Assembly: GCF_029815055.1 (NCBI RefSeq) | Contig: NZ_JAPPWA010000002.1 | Location: 930,001-994,000 of the forward strand | Origin: Ignatzschineria sp. RMDPL8A | Lineage (GTDB): Bacteria; Pseudomonadota; Gammaproteobacteria; Cardiobacteriales; Wohlfahrtiimonadaceae | DNA length: 64,000 nt | Direction: 5' to 3' | Part shown: positions 54,699-64,000 of the stretch, piece after piece | How positions within the stretch are numbered: the stretch's first letter is position 1 | Layout of the letters: the number at the start of each line of letters is the position of its first letter | Program-made: the position numbers and the translations under genes | The notes under the pieces: model-generated | What the model saw: only the letters and a program-made list of their open reading frames with translations | Databases searched by the model: none | Told to the model about the DNA's origin: nothing

Positions 54699-54724
54699 AA
54701 AGCCTGCGATTTGCAGGCTTTTTT
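54699..54724 (+). terminator. Intrinsic terminator of the GTPase/roadblock operon
   Basis: AAAGCCTGC (54699-54707) pairs perfectly with GCAGGCTTT (54713-54721), loop of five, then T-tract. Confidence 0.92.
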
Positions 54725-54771
54725 ATTGTATAATAAGGGTTTCAATTTTTGTAAAATTTCAGGAAGAATAA

Positions 54772-55731
<960 letters not shown>

Positions 55732-55752
55732 TGTAACCAGAAGGAAAACTAG

Positions 55753-56928
55753 ATGAAATTTAATGAATTAACCGCGTTAGACTTAAATGGCAAGCGCGTT
55801 CTGATCCGTGAAGATTTAAACGTTCCGCTTGAAAATGGCGCGATTACCTCAGATGCACGCTTAGTGGCCTCCCTTCCGACCATCAAAAAAGCGCTTGAAA
55901 TGGGCGCGGGTGTCCTTGTGATGAGTCATTTAGGTCGCCCAACGGAAGGGGAGTATAGTGATGAGTTTTCCCTCGCTCCTGTGGCGGCATGGCTTTCAAA
56001 TGCACTCGGTTTTGACGTGCCGTTAGTTAAAGAGTGGATCGACGGCGTTGAGGTTAAGGTCGGCGAGGTTAAATTATTAGAAAATTGCCGTTTCTTAGCG
56101 GGCGAAAAAGCCTGTGATGAGGCGCTTTCTAAAAAAATGGCCGCGCTGTGTGATGTCTATGTGATGGACGCATTTGCAACGGCGCACCGTAAAGCAGCAT
56201 CGACTTATGGTGTCGGTCTTTACGCCGACGAAGTGGCGGCGGGCCTTCTTTTAGCCGATGAATTAACGGCGCTTGGACAAGCGCTTCACGCACCGAAATC
56301 GCCAATGGTTGCGATCGTAGGCGGCGCGAAAGTCTCGACAAAACTCACTGTGTTAAATCATCTTTTAGATAAAGTTGACGCGCTTATTCCAGGCGGCGGA
56401 ATTACCAATACGCTTCTCGCGGCGAAAGGTTATAGCGTTGGCAATAGCTTGGTTGAGATGGATTTAGTGGATGATGCGAAAGCCCTCTTTGCAAAAGCAG
56501 AGGCGCAAGGCAAAGAGATCCCCCTTCCAATCGATGTAGTGGTAGGAAAAGCGTTTTCAAAAGATGCAGAAGCGATTGTGAAAGCCGCTGACGATGTCGC
56601 GGACGATGAGATGATTCTCGATATTGGGCCAAAAACCGCTGAACTTTACGCAAAAATTATGTTAGATGCGAAAACCATCGTTTGGAACGGTCCTGTAGGT
56701 GTGTTTGAATTCCCGCAATTTGCCAACGGTACCAAAGTATTGGGCGAAGCGATTGCAAAAAGTGATGCGTTTTCCATTGCCGGCGGTGGCGATACGGTTG
56801 CGGCGGTTGAAACCTTTGGATTGACGGAGAATATCTCCTATATCTCAACGGCGGGCGGTGCATTCCTTGAGTTATTGGAAGGAAAAGTATTGCCTGCAGT
56901 TGAAATGTTAGAAAAAAGAGCAAAATAA
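55753..56928 (+). CDS. pgk: Phosphoglycerate kinase
   Basis: The 391-residue glycolytic kinase has [26 protein letters not shown], the C-domain [12 protein letters not shown] and the nucleotide loop [10 protein letters not shown] near the C-terminus. AAGGA precedes the ATG. gapA and fba, common neighbours, are not present; rng follows at once. Confidence 0.97.
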   Translation: MKFNELTALDLNGKRVLIREDLNVPLENGAITSDARLVASLPTIKKALEMGAGVLVMSHLGRPTEGEYSDEFSLAPVAAWLSNALGFDVPLVKEWIDGVEVKVGEVKLLENCRFLAGEKACDEALSKKMAALCDVYVMDAFATAHRKAASTYGVGLYADEVAAGLLLADELTALGQALHAPKSPMVAIVGGAKVSTKLTVLNHLLDKVDALIPGGGITNTLLAAKGYSVGNSLVEMDLVDDAKALFAKAEAQGKEIPLPIDVVVGKAFSKDAEAIVKAADDVADDEMILDIGPKTAELYAKIMLDAKTIVWNGPVGVFEFPQFANGTKVLGEAIAKSDAFSIAGGGDTVAAVETFGLTENISYISTAGGAFLELLEGKVLPAVEMLEKRAK

Positions 56929-56934
56929 GTGATT

Positions 56935-58437
56935 ATGAACAACGAAATCCTCATTAATATTACGCCTAAAGAGACGCGTGCAGCGGTAATTACCGACGGA
57001 ACCCTTCAAGAGATATTGATCGAACGCGAAGAGAAGCGTGGTCTAGTGGGCAATATTTATAAAGGGGTCGTTGTTCGCGTTTTGCCTGGCATGGAGGCAG
57101 CGTTTGTCGATATCGGCCTTGAACGCGCTGCCTTTTTGCATGTAAGCGATATCCAAAAACGCTTTGATCTAACGGATGATAAAGAGACGCTTGAGCATGA
57201 GCTTGGTGGTTCGCAGGAGCCCAAAAAACCGATCGATATTAGCCAGCTCGTCCGTCAAGGGCAAGAGCTTATCGTACAGGTGATTAAAGATCCGCTCGGG
57301 ACGAAAGGGGCGCGAATTACGACGCAAATTTCGATTCCCTCATGCTATTTAGTCCATCTTGCGGATTCCGATATTATCGGCGTTTCTATCCGAATTGATG
57401 ACGAAGAGGAGCGCGATCGTCTTAAAACCTCGCTCCAGTTTTTCCAAGAAGAGATTGGCGGAGCCTATATTGCGCGAACGGCAGCGGAAGGGGTTGATCC
57501 TTGGGTGCTGCGTGCTGATATGCAGTTTCTAAGCCGTCTTTGGGGAAATATCACCGGCCGCATGAAAAAGGCGAAAGTCGGTGAGATTATTTATGGGAAT
57601 TTCCCGCTTGAGATGCGCATTTTGCGTGACTATATCAGTAAAGATATTAAGCGCGTTCGCATCGACTCTCATGAAGCTTATGAGAATATGATCGAGTTTA
57701 CTCAGAGTTTTTTACCTGAATTAACCGAACGGATTGAGGTCTACCAAGGCTCTCGTCCGATCTTTGATCTTTTCAATATTGAAGAAGAGATTGAACGCGC
57801 GCTTGAAAAACGCGTTCCCCTTAAATCGGGCGGATATCTGATGATTGAACAGACCGAAGCGATGACGACGATCGACGTGAATACCGGTGCATTTGTCGGC
57901 TATCGCAATCTCGAAGAGACCATTTTTAAGACTAATTTAGAGGCGGCGCAAGCCCTTGCTCGCCAAGTGCGATTACGCAATCTCGGCGGCATTATTATCA
58001 TCGACTTTATCGATATGCAGAGTGAGGCGCATAAACAGGGCGTTCTTGATGAGCTTGCCTTTTATCTCTCGCAAGATTACGCGCGCACCACAATTAGTGA
58101 AGTGACGAGCCTAGGACTTGTGCAGATGACGCGGAAACGTACGCGAGAAAGCCTTGAACATGTACTCTGTGAGCCGTGCCCGAAATGCCAAGGGAAAGGC
58201 TATGTGAAAACGAGTGAAACGGTCTGTTTAGAGGTATTTCGTGAGCTATTACGTGAGTCGCGCCAGTATCCAAATGTGAAAGAATTTTTAGTATTAGCAT
58301 CAACGCAAGTGGTTGAAAGGCTTCTTGATGAGGAAGCTCATAGCGTTGCGGAATTGCAAAATATTATCGATACCAATATTCGTCTGCAACCGGAAGAGCT
58401 CTACAGTGTCGAGCAGTTCGATATTGTGCCGATGTAG
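56935..58437 (+). CDS. rng: Ribonuclease G
   Basis: The 500-residue RNase E/G family endonuclease matures 16S rRNA 5' ends and decays some mRNAs. An S1 domain (about 37-125, GLVGNIYKGVVVRVLPGMEAAFVDIGLERAAFLHVSD), the catalytic aspartates in TIDVNTGAFVG and IIIDFIDM, and the zinc-link CEPCPKCQGKGY are present. The long C-terminal RNA degradosome scaffold of RNase E is missing, so this is RNase G. I prefer ATG 56935 to the GTG at 56929, which abuts the pgk stop. Confidence 0.94.
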   Translation: MNNEILINITPKETRAAVITDGTLQEILIEREEKRGLVGNIYKGVVVRVLPGMEAAFVDIGLERAAFLHVSDIQKRFDLTDDKETLEHELGGSQEPKKPIDISQLVRQGQELIVQVIKDPLGTKGARITTQISIPSCYLVHLADSDIIGVSIRIDDEEERDRLKTSLQFFQEEIGGAYIARTAAEGVDPWVLRADMQFLSRLWGNITGRMKKAKVGEIIYGNFPLEMRILRDYISKDIKRVRIDSHEAYENMIEFTQSFLPELTERIEVYQGSRPIFDLFNIEEEIERALEKRVPLKSGGYLMIEQTEAMTTIDVNTGAFVGYRNLEETIFKTNLEAAQALARQVRLRNLGGIIIIDFIDMQSEAHKQGVLDELAFYLSQDYARTTISEVTSLGLVQMTRKRTRESLEHVLCEPCPKCQGKGYVKTSETVCLEVFRELLRESRQYPNVKEFLVLASTQVVERLLDEEAHSVAELQNIIDTNIRLQPEELYSVEQFDIVPM

Positions 58438-58543
58438 TTTCCGATCGAATTGTTGCGATCTCGTTGGATTGATCCAATAAAAAACAGAAATAGAAACAAA
58501 GCTAGAAAACAGAAAAAGATTGCCCCTCTAAAAAGGAGTGAAA

Positions 58544-59755
58544 ATGAAGATTGTTGTTGGTGTTGCGGGCAGCATTGCCGCCTATAAAACCCCCGATTTA
58601 GTGCGCCGTTTAAAAGAGCAAAATTGCGAGGTGCGCGTGGTGATGACCGATGGTGCGCGTGCATTTATTTCGCCACTCACACTGCAGGCGGTATCGGGAA
58701 ATCCAGTGGTCTATGATCTTCTCGATCCTGCTCATGAGGCGGGGATGGGGCACATTGAATTATCCCGCTGGGCGGATCTAATTGTGATTGCGCCAGCAAG
58801 TGCCAATACGATTTCTAAACTCGCCTGCGGGCTTGCCAATGATCTATTGGGCGCGATCTGCTTAGCGGCGCCATGCCCGATTGTGATCGCTCCGGGAATG
58901 AATCGGCTCATGTGGGATAATCCGGCGATTCAAGATAATTTAGCGCTTTTGCGTGAGCGTGGCCTTGATATTATGGAGCCCGGCAGTGGCTCGCAAGCCT
59001 GTGGTGAAGTGGGAAAAGGGCGCATGCCTGAACCGCTCGAAATTCGGGATTATCTGATGGGTCATTACGGTAAAAAAGCGCAAGCACGCGCGACTCTATT
59101 GGCGGGAAAGCGCGTTGTGATTACCGCAGGGCCCACCGTTGAAGAGATCGATCCTGTACGTTACATCAGCAATTATTCCAGTGGGAAAATGGGCTATGCG
59201 CTCGCGGAAAGTGCGAAAAAAGCCGGTGCTGAGGTGACATTAATTTCAGGGCCTGTTGCGTTAACACCGCCTGCGGGCGTTGAGTTTATCTCAATTAAAA
59301 CGGCTGCAGAACTGCTAGATGCCTCACTCAAAAGTGTTGATGCTGATGGAATCTTTATTGCCGCCGCTGCTGTTGCGGATTATCGTGTTGCTAATCCCGC
59401 TGTGCAAAAACTTAAAAAGACCGATGATAGTGACACAATGACGCTCGTACTCACAAAGAATCCTGATATTTTAGCAAGCGTTTCAAGCCTTCCCCAAAAT
59501 AAACGCCCTTTTTGTATCGGGTTCGCCGCGGAAACCAATGACGTACTTCAGCACGGAAAAGAAAAGCGTGCGCGTAAAAACCTCGATATGATCTGCATTA
59601 ATGATGTCTCCGGCGGTAAAGTTTTCGGGCAAGATAGTAACGAGATGATTATTCTTGATCGAAGCGATAGAGAATACCTCCTTAAAAAAGCCTCAAAAGA
59701 GACGATTGCTGATGAAATTATTACGCTAGTGAGTGCGCAATTGAATCCGGCATAA
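58544..59755 (+). CDS. coaBC: Bifunctional phosphopantothenoylcysteine decarboxylase / synthetase (CoaBC, Dfp)
   Basis: The 403-residue protein has an N-terminal flavoprotein decarboxylase (CoaC, about 1-190: VGVAGSIAAYKTPDLVRRL, APASANTISKLACGLANDLL, APGMNRLMWDNPA, GSQACGEVGKGRM) and a C-terminal CTP-dependent synthetase (CoaB, ITAGPTVEEIDPVRYISNYSSGKMG, AAAVADYR). Together they make 4'-phosphopantetheine for CoA. AAAAGGAG ends 5 nt before the ATG at 58544; the upstream GTG overlaps that site. Confidence 0.97.
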   Translation: MKIVVGVAGSIAAYKTPDLVRRLKEQNCEVRVVMTDGARAFISPLTLQAVSGNPVVYDLLDPAHEAGMGHIELSRWADLIVIAPASANTISKLACGLANDLLGAICLAAPCPIVIAPGMNRLMWDNPAIQDNLALLRERGLDIMEPGSGSQACGEVGKGRMPEPLEIRDYLMGHYGKKAQARATLLAGKRVVITAGPTVEEIDPVRYISNYSSGKMGYALAESAKKAGAEVTLISGPVALTPPAGVEFISIKTAAELLDASLKSVDADGIFIAAAAVADYRVANPAVQKLKKTDDSDTMTLVLTKNPDILASVSSLPQNKRPFCIGFAAETNDVLQHGKEKRARKNLDMICINDVSGGKVFGQDSNEMIILDRSDREYLLKKASKETIADEIITLVSAQLNPA

Positions 59756-59789
59756 GCAGGTTTTTAGCGTTAAAAGATTGCAGTTTATT

Positions 59790-59825
59790 GCAAAAAAAGA
59801 CATCTTAAGAGGGTGTCTTTTTTTA
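59790..59825 (+). terminator. Intrinsic terminator of coaBC
   Basis: AAAGACATC (59796-59804) pairs with GGTGTCTTT (59812-59820, one G:U), followed by T-tract. Confidence 0.85.
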
Positions 59826-59848
59826 TGGGTGAATCAAAGGGAGGAGTG

Positions 59849-60688
59849 ATGAGAAAAAATATAACGATCGGGGTGATCCAGCTCGATACGCAGAATGATA
59901 AAGCGAAAAATTTAGAGGCGATTGCAGGATTTATCGGTGAGGCAAAAGAGAAGGGCGCATCGCTGGTTGCATTGCCAGAGATGGCAAATTTTATCGGGCG
60001 CGGATTTCGTGATGAAGCGGAAGAACTTGCGACAGGGGTGACCTTTAAACATCTTTCGGCGCTTGCCAAAAAGCATCAGCTCTGGATTCATGGGGGAAGT
60101 ATCTATGAGATTAACCCTAAAGATCCCGCTAAACCTTTTAATAGCACGATGCTGATTAATCCTGATGGGGCGCTTGTGAGTGTGTACCGCAAGATTCATC
60201 CCTTTGATGTGGAGCTAAAAGAGGGACCAAGCTACCGCGAATCGGATCAGATCTCGGTAGGCAATAAGATTGTTACCGTTGATACGGGCGCGGTTGGGCA
60301 TTTAGGATTTTCGATCTGTTACGATCTTCGTTTTGGTGAGCTATTTCGATTAATGGCGCTGCAAGGTGCGGAGATTTTATTTGTGCCGGCGAACTTTGTC
60401 TTAAATACGGGAAAAGATCACTGGGAGGCGTTGCTTCGTGCGCGTGCGATTGAAAATGGCTGTTATGTGGTCGCGCCTGCGCAATGTGGGGTGAAGCCAG
60501 CATTTACTGCCTATGGAAAATCGCTTGTGGTGGATCCGTGGGGAAATGTGATTGCTAAAGCGCCGGATAAGCCCGGTGTGATTCTGGCGGAGATCGATTT
60601 TGCGTATCTTGAGAGCGTGCGCAATCAAGTGATGACGTTACCAAATCGCCGTGATGATCTCTATGAATTGGCGCTTAAAAAGCGGTAA
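59849..60688 (+). CDS. Nitrilase-family amidase (Nit1/Nit2-like)
   Basis: The 279-residue cytoplasmic carbon-nitrogen hydrolase has the triad E44 (LPEMAN), K115 (YRKIHPFD) and C158 (SICYDLRFGEL). The sequence style is that of Nit1/Nit2 and YbeM-type enzymes, which hydrolyse deaminated glutathione or alpha-keto-amides, a metabolite repair task. The start at 59849 follows GGGAGGAG; an in-frame GTG at 59813 lies in the coaBC terminator. The exact substrate is not proven. Confidence 0.87.
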   Translation: MRKNITIGVIQLDTQNDKAKNLEAIAGFIGEAKEKGASLVALPEMANFIGRGFRDEAEELATGVTFKHLSALAKKHQLWIHGGSIYEINPKDPAKPFNSTMLINPDGALVSVYRKIHPFDVELKEGPSYRESDQISVGNKIVTVDTGAVGHLGFSICYDLRFGELFRLMALQGAEILFVPANFVLNTGKDHWEALLRARAIENGCYVVAPAQCGVKPAFTAYGKSLVVDPWGNVIAKAPDKPGVILAEIDFAYLESVRNQVMTLPNRRDDLYELALKKR

Positions 60689-60690
60689 AG

Positions 60691-60729
60691 AAAAAGGCAT
60701 CGAATGGGGTAACCGCTCGATGCCTTTTT
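60691..60729. terminator. Bidirectional terminator between the nitrilase gene and valS
   Basis: A perfect 13-bp stem (60691-60703 with 60717-60729) with A and T flanks lies between the convergent genes. Confidence 0.93.
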
Positions 60730-60764
60730 AGTTTTACGTTTATTTAATCAGTAATAGGTGCCGA

Positions 60765-63518
60765 TTAAAGCGCTTTGATTTTCTCAAATTGCTGTTTAAG
60801 TTCAGCGAGTTTATTCTCGAAATCTTCAAGCTTCGCTTTTTCACCGGCCACAACCGCTTCAGGGGCATTATTTAAGAATCCAGGATTCCCAAGTTTGCCT
60901 TGAAGACCTTTAATTTGTGGCTCAATTTTAGCGATCTCGCGCTCAAGACGTTTAAGCTCTTGGTCTTTATCGATTAAGTCCGCAAGCGGAATTAAAAGAC
61001 GCATACGACCGACAACGGCGACCGCTGATTCAGGCGCATCCCCTTCGCACGCAGTGAGTGACTCAATGCGTCCCATGCGTTTAATAAAGAGGAGGTTGCT
61101 CTCGATGCGTTTAAGGTCATCAGCACTCGCATTTTCAAAAAGAACATCGAGCGGACGGCTTGGTGCAATGTTCATTTCACCGCGGATACGGCGTACGGCA
61201 AGCAGAACTTCTTGGAGCCAATCGACTTCTTTCTCAAGCGCGGCATCTTTCGCGTTAACGCTTGGGAATGGGGCGATCGAGATACTCTCTGTAGTTTTAA
61301 ATTGCGGTGCAATTACCACGAGTTTTTGCCAAATCTCTTCGGTAATGTAAGGCATAAAGGGATGCATCACTTTTAAAATCGCATCGAGAACAAAGAGGAG
61401 ATTGTGGCGCGTTGCCGCTTTCTCATCTTCGCTAAAATCGCCGTTTAAGATTGGTTTAGTGAGCTCTAAATACCAGTCACAGAAGGCGTGCCAAGTAAAG
61501 TCGTAGATCTCTTGAGAGGCCAAATCAAAGCGATAGGATTCGATGTAGCGTTTTACTTCGCTGAGCGTGGTATCAAGGCGTGAGAGAATCCATTTGTCGA
61601 TGTGCGACAGTTTGCTCTCATCGTGTTTGATCGCTTTTCCTTCGGCATTCATAAAGACAAAGCGTGAGGCATTCCAGATCTTGTTACAGAAGTTTGAATA
61701 GCCTTCAACGCGGCCGGTATCAAAGTTGATATCGCGTCCATTTGTTGCAAGCGAGGTAAAAGTAAAGCGGAGTGCATCGGTTCCGAATGCTTTAATCCCA
61801 TCAGGGAAGTGACGGCGAGTCTCTTCTTCAATGCGAGGCGCCATTTGTGGTTGCATCAGGCCGGTGGTGCGCTTTTGCACGAGCGATTCAAGATCGATTC
61901 CGTCGATAAGATCGATTGGGTCGAGCACGTTTCCGCGCGACTTACTCATTTTTTGACCTTCTTGGTCGCGAACGAGTCCGTGGAAATAGACCTCTTTGAA
62001 CGGAATTTCCTTCATAAAGTGGAGGCCAAACATAATCATGCGCGCCACCCAGAAGAAGATAATATCAAACCCGGTCACAAGCACAGAAGTAGGATAATAT
62101 TTCTCAAGTTCAGGGGTTTTATCGGGCCAGCCTAAAGTTGAAAAAGGCCAGAGCGCCGATGAGAACCAAGTGTCTAATACGTCGTCATCTTGTTTAAGAG
62201 TGATATCGCCTAAATCATATTTTGCGCGAACATCGGCTTCTGATTTGCCTACATAGATGTTGCCTTCCTCGTCAAACCACGCAGGAATTCGGTGACCCCA
62301 CCAGAGCTGACGCGAAATACACCAATCTTGAATGTTGTTCATCCACTCAAAGTAGGTATTTTCCCAGTTTTGAGGAATGAATTTGATGTCGCCATTTTTA
62401 ACCGCATCGATCGCCGGTTTAGCGAGCGTTTTCGCATCCACAAACCATTGGTCAGTGAGGTAAGGTTCGATAATTTGGTTCGTACGATCACAGCGTGGAA
62501 TCATCAGCGTATGTGGCTCAATTTTCTCTAAAAGGCCGGCTTCTTTAAAGTCATTGACGAGTTGTTTACGTGCATCAAACCGATCAAGTCCGCGATAGGC
62601 TTCCGGCATCTCATCGTTAATTTTCGCATCATCGGTAAAGATGTTAATGAGCGGGAGATTGTGGCGAACGCCCATCTCATAGTCATTAAAGTCGTGCGCA
62701 GGGGTGATCTTAACGCAGCCGGTACCAAATTCAGGATCGACATATTCATCGGCAATGATCGGGATTTGACGATCGCAGAAAGGAAGATCAATCATTTTTC
62801 CGATAAAGCTTGCGTAGCGCTCATCTTCAGGATGAACCGCAACGGCAGTATCCCCGAGCATGGTTTCAGGGCGCGTAGTTGCTACGATCATATGCTCATC
62901 GGTGCCTGCGATCGGATAGCGTAGATGCCACATCGAGCCTTGCTCTTCGTTGGATTCCACTTCAATGTCCGACACAGCGGTTTTAAGAACAGGGTCCCAG
63001 TTAACAAGGCGTTTACCGCGATAGATTAAGCCCTCTTCATAGAGCTCAATAAAGACTTTATGCACCGCCGCCGATAGACCTTCATCCATGGTAAAGCGTT
63101 CGCGCGTCCAGTCGGGGCTTGCGCCCATACGGCGTAACTGTTTAGTGATGTTTCCGCCGGATTGCTCCTTCCATTCCCAAATTCGATCAACAAAGGCATC
63201 ACGGCCAAGATCGTGGCGCGTTTTTCCTTCCGCATTGAGTTGACGCTCGACCACCATCTGCGTTGCAATGCCCGCGTGGTCCGTTCCCGGTTGCCAGAGC
63301 GTGTTGTAGCCTTGCATACGATGATAGCGCGTTAAAAGGTCCATAATAGTATCTTGGAATGCGTGGCCCATATGGAGGCTACCGGTAATATTCGGCGGGG
63401 GAATTACGATACAGTAATTCGGTGCATTCTCGTCATTGGTGGGTTTAAAGAGATTTTTCTCTTCCCAATATTGATACCACTTTTTCTCAATATTTTGGGG
63501 TTGATAGGTCTGTTCCAT
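60765..63518 (-). CDS. valS: Valyl-tRNA synthetase
   Basis: The 917-residue class I synthetase charges tRNA-Val and edits threonine. The HIGH-type motif is in [13 protein letters not shown], the editing domain contains [25 protein letters not shown] is the second ATP motif, and a C-terminal coiled coil (about 850-917) binds tRNA. I start at ATG 63518 ([16 protein letters not shown]); a TTG at 63530 would add four residues. It is monocistronic. Confidence 0.97.
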   Translation of the reverse strand: MEQTYQPQNIEKKWYQYWEEKNLFKPTNDENAPNYCIVIPPPNITGSLHMGHAFQDTIMDLLTRYHRMQGYNTLWQPGTDHAGIATQMVVERQLNAEGKTRHDLGRDAFVDRIWEWKEQSGGNITKQLRRMGASPDWTRERFTMDEGLSAAVHKVFIELYEEGLIYRGKRLVNWDPVLKTAVSDIEVESNEEQGSMWHLRYPIAGTDEHMIVATTRPETMLGDTAVAVHPEDERYASFIGKMIDLPFCDRQIPIIADEYVDPEFGTGCVKITPAHDFNDYEMGVRHNLPLINIFTDDAKINDEMPEAYRGLDRFDARKQLVNDFKEAGLLEKIEPHTLMIPRCDRTNQIIEPYLTDQWFVDAKTLAKPAIDAVKNGDIKFIPQNWENTYFEWMNNIQDWCISRQLWWGHRIPAWFDEEGNIYVGKSEADVRAKYDLGDITLKQDDDVLDTWFSSALWPFSTLGWPDKTPELEKYYPTSVLVTGFDIIFFWVARMIMFGLHFMKEIPFKEVYFHGLVRDQEGQKMSKSRGNVLDPIDLIDGIDLESLVQKRTTGLMQPQMAPRIEEETRRHFPDGIKAFGTDALRFTFTSLATNGRDINFDTGRVEGYSNFCNKIWNASRFVFMNAEGKAIKHDESKLSHIDKWILSRLDTTLSEVKRYIESYRFDLASQEIYDFTWHAFCDWYLELTKPILNGDFSEDEKAATRHNLLFVLDAILKVMHPFMPYITEEIWQKLVVIAPQFKTTESISIAPFPSVNAKDAALEKEVDWLQEVLLAVRRIRGEMNIAPSRPLDVLFENASADDLKRIESNLLFIKRMGRIESLTACEGDAPESAVAVVGRMRLLIPLADLIDKDQELKRLEREIAKIEPQIKGLQGKLGNPGFLNNAPEAVVAGEKAKLEDFENKLAELKQQFEKIKAL

Positions 63519-63619
63519 TTGATATTCCAAATCTAAAGATAAACGAAATGTACTCTTAAAATTAATCTTAAAAGTATATCATTTAAGAGGGGGTGGTGGG
63601 GGAATTCAGATTATTTTAG

Positions 63620-63651
63620 GCCAAAAAAAACTAGCTATAAAAGCTAGTTTT
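63620..63651 (-). terminator. Intrinsic terminator of rpmB-rpmG
   Basis: On minus, AAAACTAGCT (63651-63642) pairs with AGCTAGTTTT (63636-63627), then a run of U. It separates the ribosomal genes from valS. Confidence 0.9.
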
Positions 63652-63677
63652 CTCACTATTGATCACTAAATTTGCGA

Positions 63678-63833
63678 TTATTTTAAGCGCGCTTCAGTGT
63701 AAAGAACGTGTTTACGGATCGTAGGATCGTATTTTTTAAGTTCTAATTTCTCAGTCATAGTACGTTTGTTTTTGGTCGTTGTGTAGAAATGACCGGTACC
63801 TGCTGATGATACTAATTTAATTTTTTCTCTCAT
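63678..63833 (-). CDS. rpmG: 50S ribosomal protein L33
   Basis: A 51-residue protein beginning [20 protein letters not shown] and ending [11 protein letters not shown], the L33 pattern. No zinc cysteines are present, so it is the Cys-minus form. AGGAG lies 5 nt before the ATG. It follows rpmB by 10 nt. Confidence 0.96.
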   Translation of the reverse strand: MREKIKLVSSAGTGHFYTTTKNKRTMTEKLELKKYDPTIRKHVLYTEARLK

Positions 63834-63843
63834 GGTCTACTCC

Positions 63844-64000
63844 TTAGATTTTTTCGCCTTTCGCGCGAAGTTCAGCTAAAACCGCATCAATGCCTTTTTT
63901 ATCGATTGTGCGAAGACCTGCTGGAGATACACGTAATGATACAAAACGGTTCTCGCTCGCAACCCAAAGACGATGAGTCTGTAAGTTGGGAAGAAAACGA
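63844..64000 (-). CDS. rpmB: 50S ribosomal protein L28, N-terminus cut by the window end
   Basis: The visible C-terminal 51 residues ([19 protein letters not shown], then [16 protein letters not shown] and ending LRAKGEKI) match L28 from about residue 28 of 78. The start lies beyond position 64000. It forms the standard rpmB-rpmG pair. Confidence 0.96.
   Translation of the reverse strand, partial: RFLPNLQTHRLWVASENRFVSLRVSPAGLRTIDKKGIDAVLAELRAKGEKI

Overview
The window is chromosomal backbone of a non-enteric gammaproteobacterium. Evidence: the thrS-infC-rpmI-rplT-pheS-pheT-ihfA block, a murD-to-lpxC division cluster, rpsP-rimM-trmD followed by csrA, lipoprotein maturation genes (lgt, lnt), bamC, a c4-type dihaem cytochrome, a cytochrome c' and a TfpZ-like type IV pilin accessory protein. 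Low to moderate GC and this gene content would fit the Cardiobacteriales/Wohlfahrtiimonas/Ignatzschineria side of the class, but that placement is an impression, not a result. I see no insertion sequence, prophage, CRISPR array or transfer signature.

Layout. 1-4.7 kb, minus strand: operon lgt-thyA-rnhA-dnaQ, then dsbA and a dihaem cytochrome c. 5-12 kb, plus: thrS, infC (apparent AUC start), rpmI, rplT, a strong hairpin, pheS, pheT, ihfA. 12.3-19.2 kb: murJ, convergent rarD, then tfpZ-thrC-serA-DUF2058. 19.2-20.1 kb: a terminator-rich stretch with a 44-residue membrane protein gene and tRNA-Phe, both on minus. 20.2-24.8 kb: a serine hydrolase, lnt, a DUF2069 protein (minus), mutM, hpf. 24.9-35.4 kb: murD-ftsW-murG-murC-ddlB-ftsQ-ftsA-ftsZ-lpxC. 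35.5-37.3 kb: rpsP, rimM-trmD, csrA. 37.6-39.0 kb: glnA on minus, divergent from trpB. 39.6-50.8 kb: trpB, xthA, dapA, bamC, mutL, aroE, ubiE, ubiB, cytochrome c', a polyamine-binding protein. 54.8-60.7 kb: trxB, pgk, rng, coaBC, a nitrilase-family amidase. 60.8-64 kb, minus: valS, rpmG and the cut-off rpmB.

The part that is not housekeeping is the five-gene operon at 51.2-54.7 kb. It encodes an unrecognised 123-residue protein, a 494-residue protein with a degenerate receiver-like N-terminus, a long Ala/Glu/Lys-rich coiled coil and a conserved-looking C-terminal module, a small Ras-like GTPase of the MglA/COG2229 type, a 211-residue protein that looks like a winged helix joined to a divergent roadblock fold, and a clear roadblock/LC7 protein. 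A small GTPase with roadblock partners and a receiver-like protein is the composition of bacterial polarity and motility switches (MglA/MglB in Myxococcus and Thermus). I infer a polarity, surface or type IV pilus control module; function is not shown by sequence alone.

Regulatory features worth attention are the AUC start of infC, a Phe-containing mini-ORF on the hairpin before pheS, a terminator-like hairpin in the glnA leader next to its ribosome binding site, paired palindromes upstream of tfpZ, a terminator between rpsP and rimM, and a long hairpin between ubiE and ubiB. Most other gaps hold simple intrinsic terminators and sigma-70 type promoters.
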